From Paenibacillus sp. RC67 (GTDB lineage Bacteria; Bacillota; Bacilli; Paenibacillales; NBRC-103111): a DNA stretch of 64,000 nt. Positions 26,620 to 35,727 of this stretch are shown piece after piece; position 1 is the stretch's first letter; every line of letters starts with the position of its first letter. The position numbers and the translations under genes are program-made. Under the pieces are notes generated by a model, which saw only the letters and a program-made list of their open reading frames with translations, was not told where the DNA came from and did no database searches. Location of the stretch: positions 5,293,501 through 5,357,500 of the forward strand of contig NZ_CP125098.1 in the NCBI RefSeq assembly GCF_030020805.1, in the 5' to 3' direction.

Positions 26620-29600
26620 ATGTCTTCATGTATAAGCAACAACAGGTTTCTTCGGGTCATACCGGGAAGAATGCGCATAGAAATTAACGGCTTGAAACAG
26701 AATCAGCATGGTGCAGAGCTTATATCCCAAGCTTTTTCAACAGCTAACGGGATTATCAAAGCAGAGCCTTGTACGGCAACAGGCAGACTACTGCTTCTTT
26801 ATGACGAAAAGCGAATTGCCCTTCAAGATATTTTCAATAGAATTCTTGACATTGAAACGCAAATGGGATTACCCGTTTCCTTGATGAATTCTGAGAATTC
26901 CCCTGAGGAGCGGGACCCCTCCCTATCAGACAACCTTCAGTCAAAACCGGAAGTTTCTGAGTTTGTGATTTCAGAGCTCCACATGGTTGAAGCAAAGCAT
27001 GAGGCAGCCGCTGCAACAGCTTGGAATACCGACCTGCCTCAAGACATGAGGGTGCTTCCTCAACTGCAAGATCAGACTATCAAAGAACCTGCGGAGAAAA
27101 TACCTCTTCCACTGGCTTTATCTATGGGCGGCTTAGCTGTGCTGGGGGCCAAACAACTTCTGATGGGGCCTTCGGCTATGGCAAGGAGCCCTGTTCCATT
27201 CTATTTGTCCGCCCTCGTGTCGGTAGTAACTGGCTTCCCTTTTCTTAAAAGGGGTGTACAAGCGTATTCGCGTAACAGACAGTTAAACTCTGACCTTGTA
27301 TTAGGAACTAGTGCTCTCGCTCTTGCACTTCTGCGTGAGAATCTAGTGGTATTGGCCGGGCTCAGTGTTTTGCAATACGTGTACTGGAAAAGGAGCCGGT
27401 CTGCTTCTTCTGACCATCAAAGAAATTGTTTATCGCCCGAAATTCAAAGATACAGCGAGCAAGCTGGCAAATGGGGATTCGTTGCAGCCGGTGTAACCTG
27501 GGCCGCCACTCGGGATCCTCTGCGTGCCATCGCTGTTCTATTGGCTGCAAATCCAAGGCCGATGACCATTCCTGCGCAATGTGCATGGGATCAAGCTGAG
27601 CTCGTGTCCAATGATCGGAAGTACCTCATTCCAGCCAAAGGTTCATTATCTCAGCTTGCCCGGACGAGAACCGTCTTGGTGGAGGATACATCTCTTCTCT
27701 ATAACCAACCGCAAATTGAAGAAATACAATGTGTAACGACAAATGACGAGGATACAGATAAGATCATCTGTTATGCAGCTTCCTTAATGGAGAAAAGCAA
27801 TCATCCGTGGAGAGATGAAATATGGACGAAAGCCAAACAAACTTGCCGGACCCTGCGAACTGCATTTCACATGAAGGAAGAAGAGCAAGGCATTCAAGGT
27901 AAAATCAATGATACTCGAATCCTGCTAGGCAGCTGCAAATATCTTCAGGACCATGGCATCGACTGCTCCCTTTATGAGCTAAAGGCTAAAAGGCTGATAA
28001 GAAATGGCTGCGTTGTACTTTTTGCTGGGAAACAGGAAACCAAAAGCAATGAATGCTTGGGACTGCTGGTCAGACACCAAGAAATGACTATCAATGAATT
28101 CGGTATCGCTGCAACGGTGTTAAAAGAAAAGGGTTGGGATGTCGGATTGTTGCAAAATAGTTTGCAAATAAGTGATGGTGTGCTGTCTGAACATGCTATG
28201 GACTCCAGCTGGACTTCACTTGAGTATGGAGACATGCTTGAAAAGATTGCCGGCCTGCAGCTGCAAGGCGAAGAAGTCTTATTTGTTCATGGACCAGAGC
28301 AAAGCCCTGTTCAATATTTGTTTAAGGAAGCAGGCATCCCTTCAATCTCCGTTCATGAGCTGAAACAGATACAAGAAAGTGCCGTTTTCGCCGAAACCAT
28401 CGATCACACGGTCAACCAGCATTTTGAAATCACTAAGAAATGGAATCTCTTCGGAGGTGCTTTAGCTACTTTTGGTATGTTAAGTGCTCCGGTCGTTAAC
28501 CTGGCTGCGGATGCTTTATCCCTTGTATTCATGTCGAGGACCAAGAAAATAAGCGAAGCTTTTCCCTATTCATCTGCCCACGGAAGTTCGACCGAAGTTG
28601 CCGCCGCATCGGAGATCTCCATGTGGCACGCTGTATCGAGCGAGCAAATTGCAGATGGCTTTCACGTCAATCACAAGCACGGGTTGACTTCGGATCAAAT
28701 TGCTGCCCTAAGAAACCGATACGGCATTAACCGTCTTGAAACTAAACAGCCCTCCCCTTGGCTCGTTTCTTATTTGGCACAATTCAAAGAATTCACCACG
28801 CTGATCTTACTGGGAACATCTGTTCTTGCACTATTCACTGGCGGTATCTTCGACGGGTTGGCGATGGGTGTGATTCTACTCGCTAATGCAGCGGTTGGAA
28901 CGATTCAGGAACGTAAAGCGGAAAAGGTGGTAGAGACGCTTAACCAGTTCCAACCTCCGCTTTGCAAGACCATTCGGGATGGACAGCAAATGGAAATGTC
29001 CGCAGCGGAGCTAGTGCCTGGGGATATCGTTTGTTTGGAAGCAGGAGATCGTGTTCCGGCTGATGTCCGGTTGTTCCAATCGTGGAATCTGCGTGTCAAT
29101 GAGGCTCCCCTAACCGGCGAGTCTTTGCCTGTCGATAAGAACGAAGCCGTAATGGAAGCAGATTGTCCTCTAGCCGAGCGCAAAAATATGCTGTTCATGG
29201 GTACGGATGTTTGCGGAGGCAAAGGCATCGGCATTGTAGTAAATACCGGTATGAATACGGAAATGGGCCATTTCATGTCCCTGCTCAAAAAACATGAAAA
29301 AGAAGTAACTCCTTTACAAGAAAAGGTAACCTCGATCAGTAAAAAGTTTATGAAAGGCGCACTCGTTGCTGGAGGAATCGTCTTCTTAACTGGACTGCTG
29401 CGCGGAATACCTATAACACAAATGATTACAACATCGATAACCCTTGCAGCTTCCGCCATCCCGGAAGGACTTCCGGTTACGATTACCATTGCTTTAAGCG
29501 CAGGGATCTATCGCATGGCTAAGAAGAATGCGCTGATTCGAAAGCTGTCTTCCTTGGAGACTTTAGGCAGAACCACGATCATCTGTACGGACAAGACTGG

Positions 29601-31374
29601 GACTTTAACCAAAAATGAAATGACCGTAAAAGCACTAGCGACGGTAGATCGTTCGTGGGAGGTCACTGGTGACGGTTATGAGCCGATAGGCACATTAAAG
29701 GAGCTCAATCCGGAAGTCGCTGCGGCTTCAGTATTAGAAAGCGTAATGGAGCCAGCAGCTCAGCATGGAGATACCGGTAATCCGGATTTGCATCGCCTCA
29801 TGCAAATTTGTGTGTTGTGCAACAACAGCAAGCTTGAGCAGGAAGAAGGACATTGGATAACCAAGGGAGATCCGACCGAAGGTGCTCTTTTAACGCTGGC
29901 TGCCAAAAATGGATTATGGGAAAAGGATTTTTCCCATTGGCATCGCGGCCTTGAGATTCCTTTTGATTCAGGCACGGCCAAAATGAGTGTCGTCTGTAAA
30001 AATACCCGAACCGTGCAGGAATGTTACGTGTTTTCTAAAGGTGCTGTCGAAACCATTCTGCGTCATTGCAGCCGGTATCAGAAAAATGGGGAGATTTATC
30101 CCCTCTCCGAAGCACAGAAGCAGCACATTTTACAGCAAAATGAACAATTGTCGGCTGATGCCCTGCGCGTGCTTGCATTTGCGTATCGGCCCATTGAAGA
30201 AAAAGTAGAGCAGCATGAATTTGACGAGAATGATCTTATTTATGTAGGACTGACAGGAATGATGGACCCTCCAAAGGCTGATGTCGAGATTAGTATTCGC
30301 GAGGCTTTGTCCTTGGACGTCAAGCCTGTGATGATTACCGGTGACCATCCGATTACCGCTATCGCCATCGCGAAGCAGCTCGGAATTTACAACGATACCG
30401 ACAAAGTGTTGGCCGGACATGAACTCGACCGCATGACAGATGAAGAACTGCTCCGCACGGCAGAGCAAGTCTGTATTTTTGCACGGGTTACACCTGAGCA
30501 TAAGCTCCGAATTGTGAAGGCCTTGCAGAAACAGGGACATATTGTTGCCATGACGGGTGACGGTGTCAACGACACTCCTGCTATCAAGCAAGCCAATGTA
30601 GGGATTGCCATGGGACGAACCGGTACGGAAGTGACGAAAGAAACAGCGGACATGGTTCTGACAGAGGATCACTTTGGCTCGATAGTTGATGGTGTCAAAG
30701 AAGGACGAACCATCATCAGTAATATTCGCAAAGCACTTGGCTGCTTGTTAACCGGCAATTTAGCTGAAATTATCGTGACCAGCGCCGCCGTGATGATCGG
30801 TTTGCCCATCCCTTTAGTCCCTATTCAGATCTTGCTGATGAATTTGTTGACCGATGCTCTGCCTGCCATGGTATTGGCAATAAACCCGGGAAGCAAGACA
30901 AAGCAAACGAAGCGGATGGATATCGTGGATAAGGAACTGTATCAAAAAGTCATTACCAAAGGATTACTTCTGGGAGTAGGTTCACTTGGCTTATTTGCAG
31001 CAAGCTTAGCGGCTGGCGCATCCATTCCGGTAGCCCAAAGTGTTGCCTTTGCCACACTGGTAGCTGGCCAATTGTTTCAAACCTTCTCCTGGCGTCAAGA
31101 AGGCTCGAACGAAACGGTACGCGATTGGGGCAGAGACCGGTTTCTGCTTGGTGCTCTTGGCATCTCCTGGATAGCATTGCTTGCAGCCTTGTATGTACCC
31201 CCTTTGGCTGGATTTTTCCATACCGCTCCGCTCTCCTTAGCTCAATGGATTCCAATCATTGGGGTGGCCGGGTCTGTATCCATCTTATCCAAACCGCTGC
31301 TATCTCTCATTGCAAAAACACAAGATGCCTTTCCTGTGCAACCAAACATCGAGAATACCCATGCTGCGGCGTAA
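26620..31374 (+). CDS. Giant double-unit cation-transporting P-type ATPase (CtpI-like)
   Basis: A 1,584-residue membrane protein. Residues about 8-90 form an HMA-like domain (FLRVIPGRMRIEINGL). Residues about 155-660 look like a degenerate first P-type unit: membrane helices, then VLVEDTSLLYNQP where D356 stands at the usual DKTGTLT site but the Lys and Gly are lost. From about 668 a complete second unit follows: N-terminal cation-ATPase domain, actuator TGES (about 831), catalytic DKTGTLT (D991), nucleotide site KGAVE, MITGDHPITA (about 1240), MTGDGVNDTPA (about 1310), and six C-terminal helices. Mycobacterial CtpI has a similar length and plan. The transported ion is not known. Two small genes follow in the same operon. 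Confidence 0.88.
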   Translation: MSSCISNNRFLRVIPGRMRIEINGLKQNQHGAELISQAFSTANGIIKAEPCTATGRLLLLYDEKRIALQDIFNRILDIETQMGLPVSLMNSENSPEERDPSLSDNLQSKPEVSEFVISELHMVEAKHEAAAATAWNTDLPQDMRVLPQLQDQTIKEPAEKIPLPLALSMGGLAVLGAKQLLMGPSAMARSPVPFYLSALVSVVTGFPFLKRGVQAYSRNRQLNSDLVLGTSALALALLRENLVVLAGLSVLQYVYWKRSRSASSDHQRNCLSPEIQRYSEQAGKWGFVAAGVTWAATRDPLRAIAVLLAANPRPMTIPAQCAWDQAELVSNDRKYLIPAKGSLSQLARTRTVLVEDTSLLYNQPQIEEIQCVTTNDEDTDKIICYAASLMEKSNHPWRDEIWTKAKQTCRTLRTAFHMKEEEQGIQGKINDTRILLGSCKYLQDHGIDCSLYELKAKRLIRNGCVVLFAGKQETKSNECLGLLVRHQEMTINEFGIAATVLKEKGWDVGLLQNSLQISDGVLSEHAMDSSWTSLEYGDMLEKIAGLQLQGEEVLFVHGPEQSPVQYLFKEAGIPSISVHELKQIQESAVFAETIDHTVNQHFEITKKWNLFGGALATFGMLSAPVVNLAADALSLVFMSRTKKISEAFPYSSAHGSSTEVAAASEISMWHAVSSEQIADGFHVNHKHGLTSDQIAALRNRYGINRLETKQPSPWLVSYLAQFKEFTTLILLGTSVLALFTGGIFDGLAMGVILLANAAVGTIQERKAEKVVETLNQFQPPLCKTIRDGQQMEMSAAELVPGDIVCLEAGDRVPADVRLFQSWNLRVNEAPLTGESLPVDKNEAVMEADCPLAERKNMLFMGTDVCGGKGIGIVVNTGMNTEMGHFMSLLKKHEKEVTPLQEKVTSISKKFMKGALVAGGIVFLTGLLRGIPITQMITTSITLAASAIPEGLPVTITIALSAGIYRMAKKNALIRKLSSLETLGRTTIICTDKTGTLTKNEMTVKALATVDRSWEVTGDGYEPIGTLKELNPEVAAASVLESVMEPAAQHGDTGNPDLHRLMQICVLCNNSKLEQEEGHWITKGDPTEGALLTLAAKNGLWEKDFSHWHRGLEIPFDSGTAKMSVVCKNTRTVQECYVFSKGAVETILRHCSRYQKNGEIYPLSEAQKQHILQQNEQLSADALRVLAFAYRPIEEKVEQHEFDENDLIYVGLTGMMDPPKADVEISIREALSLDVKPVMITGDHPITAIAIAKQLGIYNDTDKVLAGHELDRMTDEELLRTAEQVCIFARVTPEHKLRIVKALQKQGHIVAMTGDGVNDTPAIKQANVGIAMGRTGTEVTKETADMVLTEDHFGSIVDGVKEGRTIISNIRKALGCLLTGNLAEIIVTSAAVMIGLPIPLVPIQILLMNLLTDALPAMVLAINPGSKTKQTKRMDIVDKELYQKVITKGLLLGVGSLGLFAASLAAGASIPVAQSVAFATLVAGQLFQTFSWRQEGSNETVRDWGRDRFLLGALGISWIALLAALYVPPLAGFFHTAPLSLAQWIPIIGVAGSVSILSKPLLSLIAKTQDAFPVQPNIENTHAAA

Positions 31375-31431
31375 GCCGCAGCTACCTCTCTTTCACACCG
31401 AGCAACCAAATACATATTGAGGGAGTTTACC

Positions 31432-31695
31432 ATGAATCAAAGAAACATCGAGAAAGTGATTATCGGCGCCGCACTTTCTCTTGCCGTCTCAGCCCTTATT
31501 CCCATTGCAAAATCGGCACTGCGTCCCCTCGCTGGCAGCGGAGCACAAGGTGGCGCTGGCTTGCTGCAGCGCACCCGTTCCATGTTTCAAATAGCCCGTG
31601 AGGAAGTGGAGGATATTATAGCCGAAGCTCAATTCGAGCGGATGAAGAAACAGCTTGATAAAGAGATTGCTATGCTTGATGATCAAGATAAGTGA
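31432..31695 (+). CDS. Small DUF5132-like protein
   Basis: An 87-residue protein. A hydrophobic N-terminal stretch (VIIGAALSLAVSALIPIAKS) is followed by a Gly-rich turn and a long amphipathic helix (QIAREEVEDIIAEAQFERMK). The pattern resembles DUF5132 proteins found beside HMA-containing P-type ATPases. GAGGGAG precedes the ATG at 31432. It lies 57 bp after the ATPase in the same direction. I infer a membrane-associated partner of the ATPase; no function has been shown. Confidence 0.7.
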   Translation: MNQRNIEKVIIGAALSLAVSALIPIAKSALRPLAGSGAQGGAGLLQRTRSMFQIAREEVEDIIAEAQFERMKKQLDKEIAMLDDQDK

Positions 31696-31708
31696 GGAGT
31701 ACGAAGGA

Positions 31709-31933
31709 ATGTCGGAGCAAACCATCGATTATCATTTACAAGAAGCTTTATCCCATCTCGAAACCGCACTTGACCTTAGTGTTCGAAGCGTGCTTGAGAA
31801 GGATGACGCAAAAAAAGAAATCGGCTTGAAATGGGAACAATTTCTTGGAGAATTTATCGGTCAAGTTCGTGAAAAAGGGAAACAATCGAGAATCAATCTT
31901 CTCGGATGGATTACGTTTCCACGAATTCGCTAA
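31709..31933 (+). CDS. Small helical protein at the end of the ATPase operon
   Basis: A 74-residue protein, mostly charged helix (EALSHLETALDLSVRSVLEK; WEQFLGEFIGQVREKGKQSR). No membrane segment or known motif. GTGAGGAG and AAGGA lie before the ATG, and the start is 13 bp past the previous stop. It closes the operon before the terminator at 31965. Unrecognised; the position suggests a role with the ATPase or the DUF5132-like protein. Confidence 0.6.
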   Translation: MSEQTIDYHLQEALSHLETALDLSVRSVLEKDDAKKEIGLKWEQFLGEFIGQVREKGKQSRINLLGWITFPRIR

Positions 31934-31964
31934 CCACAAAGTCCTCTGGATGGGAGTGTTGACA

Positions 31965-32015
31965 AAGTGGTCTAAAGGGAATAAATCCCTCTAGACCACT
32001 TTATTTTTTTTCATT
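31965..32015 (+). terminator. Terminator of the P-type ATPase operon
   Basis: Long hairpin with AAAGTGGTCTA / TAGACCACTTT and an inner AGGGA / TCCCT stem, followed by ATTTTTTTTC. Confidence 0.85.
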
Positions 32016-32059
32016 TTCATTTTTAAAAGTACTTGTTGAGTGAGCAAACATGATGGTTT

Positions 32060-32400
32060 ACATCGCTTTTATCATTCGTTTTATGTTTAAAGCCAATGCA
32101 GAAAGAAGGCAATGTTCGGTGGTGTTCCGAAACTGCCCTCGCACCTAACGCGCCTTGCTTTCTGAATAGCAACATATTCGTTTGAACGTGAACGGGCAAC
32201 ATTTCGTTCTCTCGCTTCTTGAAATAACGGGCGTTGCACTGTCTTTCGATTTCCTGTTTTTCCGAAACAACGGGTACGTAACGCGCATTGCTTACAGTCC
32301 TTGGTTTCTAAGGCATACATCTTTGTGTAAGCTTGTTTATCCGTGTGAAAGCTGATGTGAGTATATCGAAGGATTTTCCCATATGGCAGCCTTTAAGCTT
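32060..32400 (-). pseudogene. IS1182-family transposase remnant
   Basis: Reads MYALETKDCKQCALRTRCFG and later KTVQRPLFQEARERNVA. The paired Cys-x2-Cys and Cys of the IS1182 zinc-like segment are visible, followed by the region before the last catalytic Glu (EGSFGTP). Frames are broken on both sides and no ends can be defined. A separate C-terminal IS1182 piece is at 51695-51870. Confidence 0.5.
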
Positions 32401-32523
32401 TGAATGCTATCGTTTCCCATTAGAGCATAATGCGGCTGCCAATCAATGCCGGCAGCCACGACTTTGTTTTCTACTGAACCATCGTACACGATAGTGGAAT
32501 CGGAAAGAATATGTTATAGTAAA

Positions 32524-32561
32524 TTCTGAATTCAGAAATTATGAATTCAGAATACTGAATT
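32524..32561. promoter_or_regulatory. Double palindrome upstream of the AbrB-type gene
   Basis: TTCTGAATTCAGAA (32524-32537) is a perfect 14-bp palindrome. It is followed by AATTCAG-AATA-CTGAATT (32544-32561), with 7-bp arms, using the same half-site. The pair lies between a -10-like TATAGT (32515-32520) and the start codon at 32580. I infer an autoregulatory operator for the AbrB-type protein. Confidence 0.55.
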
Positions 32562-32579
32562 ATGAGAGGAAGTATAAGG

Positions 32580-32915
32580 ATGTTCGTCATTCAAGTTAAT
32601 GAACGCGGTCAAATCACGATACCCAAAGAGCTTCGTGAAAAAGTAAATATCAACCCCCGCGACAACCTAAAAATTGACATTGATGAACAAGGCCGTTTGA
32701 TTTTGTTTAAAAGGAATTTGTTAGACGATCTGGAGGATTTAATTAAACGAGATCTGATTAACGAAGGGTATTCTGAAGAAGACTTTCAGGCGAAAATTCC
32801 CAAATGCAAAAAAGAACTTGCAAAAGCTCTTATGAAGGACATTACGGAGCCCGAGCAGCAGTATGAGCAGGGGGAGTTTGCTTCGTTGAAAGATTTGAAA
32901 AAAGAGAATACTTGA
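32580..32915 (+). CDS. AbrB/MazE-type DNA-binding protein, orphan antitoxin-like
   Basis: A 111-residue protein. Residues 1-45 form a SpoVT-AbrB swapped-hairpin DNA-binding domain (VNERGQITIPKELREKVNI; DNLKIDIDEQGRLILF). The acidic C-terminal part ends EQGEFASLKDLKKENT, similar to tails by which antitoxins grip RelE/ParE-type toxins. No toxin gene follows; the next gene, 68 bp on, is an oxidoreductase. GAGAGGAAG precedes the ATG at 32580. Two palindromes over the promoter suggest self-repression. It may be an orphan antitoxin or a free-standing regulator. Confidence 0.75.
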   Translation: MFVIQVNERGQITIPKELREKVNINPRDNLKIDIDEQGRLILFKRNLLDDLEDLIKRDLINEGYSEEDFQAKIPKCKKELAKALMKDITEPEQQYEQGEFASLKDLKKENT

Positions 32916-32983
32916 ATTTAGGGGTGCTGTGTGAACACAGTTGATTCAAAACATATATTTACCTGAAAATGGAGGTATTCTGC

Positions 32984-33976
32984 TTGCAAAAACAACGGTT
33001 GATTTTAATCGGTCACGGGGGGATCAGTAAATCCTACCTCAAAGCCTTCTCCAAAGTCCCAAACGCCGAAATTGTTGGTGTGGTTGGTCGTCATGCGGAA
33101 AAGGTCGAAGCATTTGCTGGTGAGTTCAGTATACCTTTTTTCGGCAAAAAATTAGGCGAGGTTGCAAAAAATGCGGGTGCGACGGCGGTCATTATTTGTA
33201 CTCCTAACGCAGTACATTATCAGAACGTGATGGAGGCTTCCCGTTTAGGACTTCATTGCCTTTGTGAAAAGCCACTACATATTTCACCGGAGAAGCAACA
33301 GGAAATGATCGCAAGCTGCAAGGAATATGGAGTAAAATTAACCGTTTCCTATATGCGTAGATTCGCCAGTCACTTGCAATATATCAAAAATATCATTGAT
33401 TCCGGTAAGCTAGGTCAAATTACCGTTGTTGATGTAGGGCTTAAGTATTTTAGACCCAAAGAATATTACTACAATTCTTGGCATGGTACTCATGAGCTAG
33501 ATGGCGGCGGACCTTTCATTCAGCAGGGAAGCCACATTATCGACCTGGCGTTATGGTTGTGTGGAGGGTACAAGGAAGTTATCACTGCGAAAATGTTTCA
33601 GGTTTACCACGATATTCAAACTGAGGATCACGGTTACGCAATCATACATTACCAGAACGGTGCCATTGGCATGATCGAGACATCCACCTCCTGCTTTGGT
33701 TTAAAGAAGGAAGGGATTGAAATTTCCGGTACGAAGGGGACGATTTTTGCGAATTATAGTGAAATCGTGACTTTTGATGTTCCGGGGCTCGATCCGCCGA
33801 TTTTTTCAGAGAACGCGCCGACGAACGAATCGTTATTCGAACGCTTGGTTGTTGATTTTGTCCAATCGATCGAAGAGGATCGCTCTCCATTTATCCAGGG
33901 CGAATCGGCAAAGACGACAACGGAACTGATAACCGACATATATTATAAAGCTGGAGAACCAATAAGGTCCTTTTAA
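32984..33976 (+). CDS. Gfo/Idh/MocA-family oxidoreductase
   Basis: A 330-residue NAD(P)-dependent dehydrogenase. The nucleotide motif ILIGHGGISKSYLKAF is at the N-terminus, CEKPLHISPEKQQ at about residue 95, and a C-terminal substrate domain with GGPFIQQGSHIIDLALWLCG. I start it at the TTG at 32984, 8 bp after GGAGG; the ATG at 32969 overlaps that site. It is followed by a terminator at 34008. It shares little detail with the enzyme at 6351-7643, and no transporter adjoins it. The substrate is unknown, probably a sugar or polyol. Confidence 0.85.
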   Translation: MQKQRLILIGHGGISKSYLKAFSKVPNAEIVGVVGRHAEKVEAFAGEFSIPFFGKKLGEVAKNAGATAVIICTPNAVHYQNVMEASRLGLHCLCEKPLHISPEKQQEMIASCKEYGVKLTVSYMRRFASHLQYIKNIIDSGKLGQITVVDVGLKYFRPKEYYYNSWHGTHELDGGGPFIQQGSHIIDLALWLCGGYKEVITAKMFQVYHDIQTEDHGYAIIHYQNGAIGMIETSTSCFGLKKEGIEISGTKGTIFANYSEIVTFDVPGLDPPIFSENAPTNESLFERLVVDFVQSIEEDRSPFIQGESAKTTTELITDIYYKAGEPIRSF

Positions 33977-34007
33977 TGATTCTTCCCAGGGCCTTTAAAA
34001 TATGAAA

Positions 34008-34042
34008 AAACGCTAAGTCTATGAAGGCTTAGCGTATATTTT
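34008..34042 (+). terminator. Terminator after the second oxidoreductase
   Basis: AACGCTAAG / CTTAGCGTA stem followed by TATTTTTTA. Confidence 0.8.
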
Positions 34043-34216
34043 TTATCGTTAGTTATCTAAACGAGCATGTGAAAAACCCCTGAAATATAAAGGCCTACAC
34101 ATTGTTTACATGTATTCAATTTATTCTTGTGGAAATATCACAAAAAGCAGTCCAAAACTGGAACAATACAGTCAGAAGTGCCTACATAACATATCAAAGA
34201 AAAGCATGAGGAATTA

Positions 34217-34395
34217 TTATAAACTGTGACGTTATTAGCCGACGTCATTACCCACTTTTCACCTATGTCTTAGATATAGGTGATTTTTTATTGGCCGTTT
34301 TCCTAATCCAAGTTTCTCGAAAATCAGGGTGTCCTTAATCCGTTTCTTTGAAGATTGACTGTATCGAACGGGTATTATGGTCATCCCTATCTACA
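34217..34395. repeat. Duplicated segment A (copy of 41649-41840)
   Basis: About 165 bases match 41649-41840 at close to 90 percent by eye, beginning TATAAACTGTGACGTTATTA and including a terminator hairpin (TCACCTAT / ATAGGTGA then TTTTTTATT). No intact gene covers either copy. Copy A has lost about 18 bases near its right end. The remaining sequence from 34045 to 34690 holds no recognisable gene. Confidence 0.65.
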
Positions 34396-34698
34396 ACAAA
34401 TCAGTACTTGGTAGGAAGAGGGGAAATCGCAACTACGAGTACGCTACTCAGGTAAAGAATCAATCACTGCTACATGATCCGAATGTTTATGTGTGCCATT
34501 GATCGTTTAATATTGAGTCCACTGGGAATAATACTTAAAACTGTATTCCTAGATGTAGCGGGCGGGGCAGCCCTATGAAGTCACACCCGCTTACGTATAT
34601 TTGGCTTCGGACGATTCTTCTTACGTCTCTCAGGGCAATTTATTCATGTCACCGGCGGCTTCATTATGTACGGATAAGATAAAGATGGAGAGAACAAA

Positions 34699-35727
34699 AT
34701 GACGAATAAATTGATAGATTTTATCAAATACAAAGGGGTTGTATGGAAAATCCCCTTAGCTTCAGCATTGTCATGGGAACTTGCAGAGTGGGCTGGGTCC
34801 AAACATCCGTATTTGGCTCCTCTGACGGTTATTTTGTCCATTCAATTAACCGTCGACAAATCTATACAATTTGTTTGGCAGCGGGTTTTGGGGACCATTG
34901 CCGGCATTCTTTTCACTGTAACCATAGCACCGTACGTCGGCTTAAACGGCTGGAGTATAGGACTCCTTCTTCTCGTTGGGGCTCTGATCGTAACGTGGTT
35001 GAAATTAGATCACGCCATCATGGTACAAGTTGCACTCAGCATTTTATTGGTCATGTACTTTCAAAGCAAGATGCCGAGCTACTCCCTTGATCGGATACGC
35101 GATACGATTATCGGTGCAGTCGTCGCCATCGTAATCCATATTTTGATTTTCCCACCCGATTCCGTTAACAAAGCCCGAAAAAAAATGAGCCATTTCGCAG
35201 ATCATCTTTCCAACCATTTTATGAACACTGCACTTTGGGTTAAAGAGGGCTGTTCTTCAAGTAAAACTCAAATCTTGCAAACAAAATTGCAAACGTTATT
35301 CCAGGAGCTTCACCAAACAACAACCGAGTTGGATAAAGCGGAGCAAAGCTTACGTTACAATCCATTAGGTACCCAAAAGCGCGCTAGCTTGCAAGAACTA
35401 ACCCGGAAAATGAAACATCTTCGCTCTGGTTATGCCAATCTTGCCGACATGATACGAGTTTGCGCCAAATGGTCCGAAAGTGGTCATTTTGCTAAAGAAA
35501 ATCAACGAATATGGGCCGATCATTTAACCATGTTAGCGAAACTTGTAAAGCAATGGAAACAGGCTTTAGATGACCCGGAAGCATTTAGCTCGGTTAAAGG
35601 GTTAGCCTTGCAAATAAAAGCCCCTGTCCAAATGGAGAACTACCAATACCCGCTTGCGTTATATATGAACGCCGAACAAGTTATTCAAGATTTCCAAAAC
35701 CTGAATTTTTCCAATAAAATTCTGTAA
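34699..35727 (+). CDS. Aromatic acid exporter (ArAE/FUSC)-family membrane protein
   Basis: A 342-residue protein. Four or more N-terminal helices (residues about 15-155) begin with IPLASALSWELAEWAGSKHP and YLAPLTVILSIQLT, typical of the ArAE_1/FUSC fold, and include VWQRVLGTIAGILFTV. A coiled-coil-rich cytoplasmic region fills the second half (LQTLFQELHQTTTELDKAEQ). Relatives are proposed to export aromatic acids. GGAGAG precedes the ATG. The 3' end overlaps the convergent pucB gene by 43 bp. Substrate not established. Confidence 0.82.
   Translation: MTNKLIDFIKYKGVVWKIPLASALSWELAEWAGSKHPYLAPLTVILSIQLTVDKSIQFVWQRVLGTIAGILFTVTIAPYVGLNGWSIGLLLLVGALIVTWLKLDHAIMVQVALSILLVMYFQSKMPSYSLDRIRDTIIGAVVAIVIHILIFPPDSVNKARKKMSHFADHLSNHFMNTALWVKEGCSSSKTQILQTKLQTLFQELHQTTTELDKAEQSLRYNPLGTQKRASLQELTRKMKHLRSGYANLADMIRVCAKWSESGHFAKENQRIWADHLTMLAKLVKQWKQALDDPEAFSSVKGLALQIKAPVQMENYQYPLALYMNAEQVIQDFQNLNFSNKIL

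Noticed and set aside
28905..29489. A 194-codon frame opposite the P-type ATPase
   Set aside because: Antisense of conserved actuator and membrane segments; no family features.
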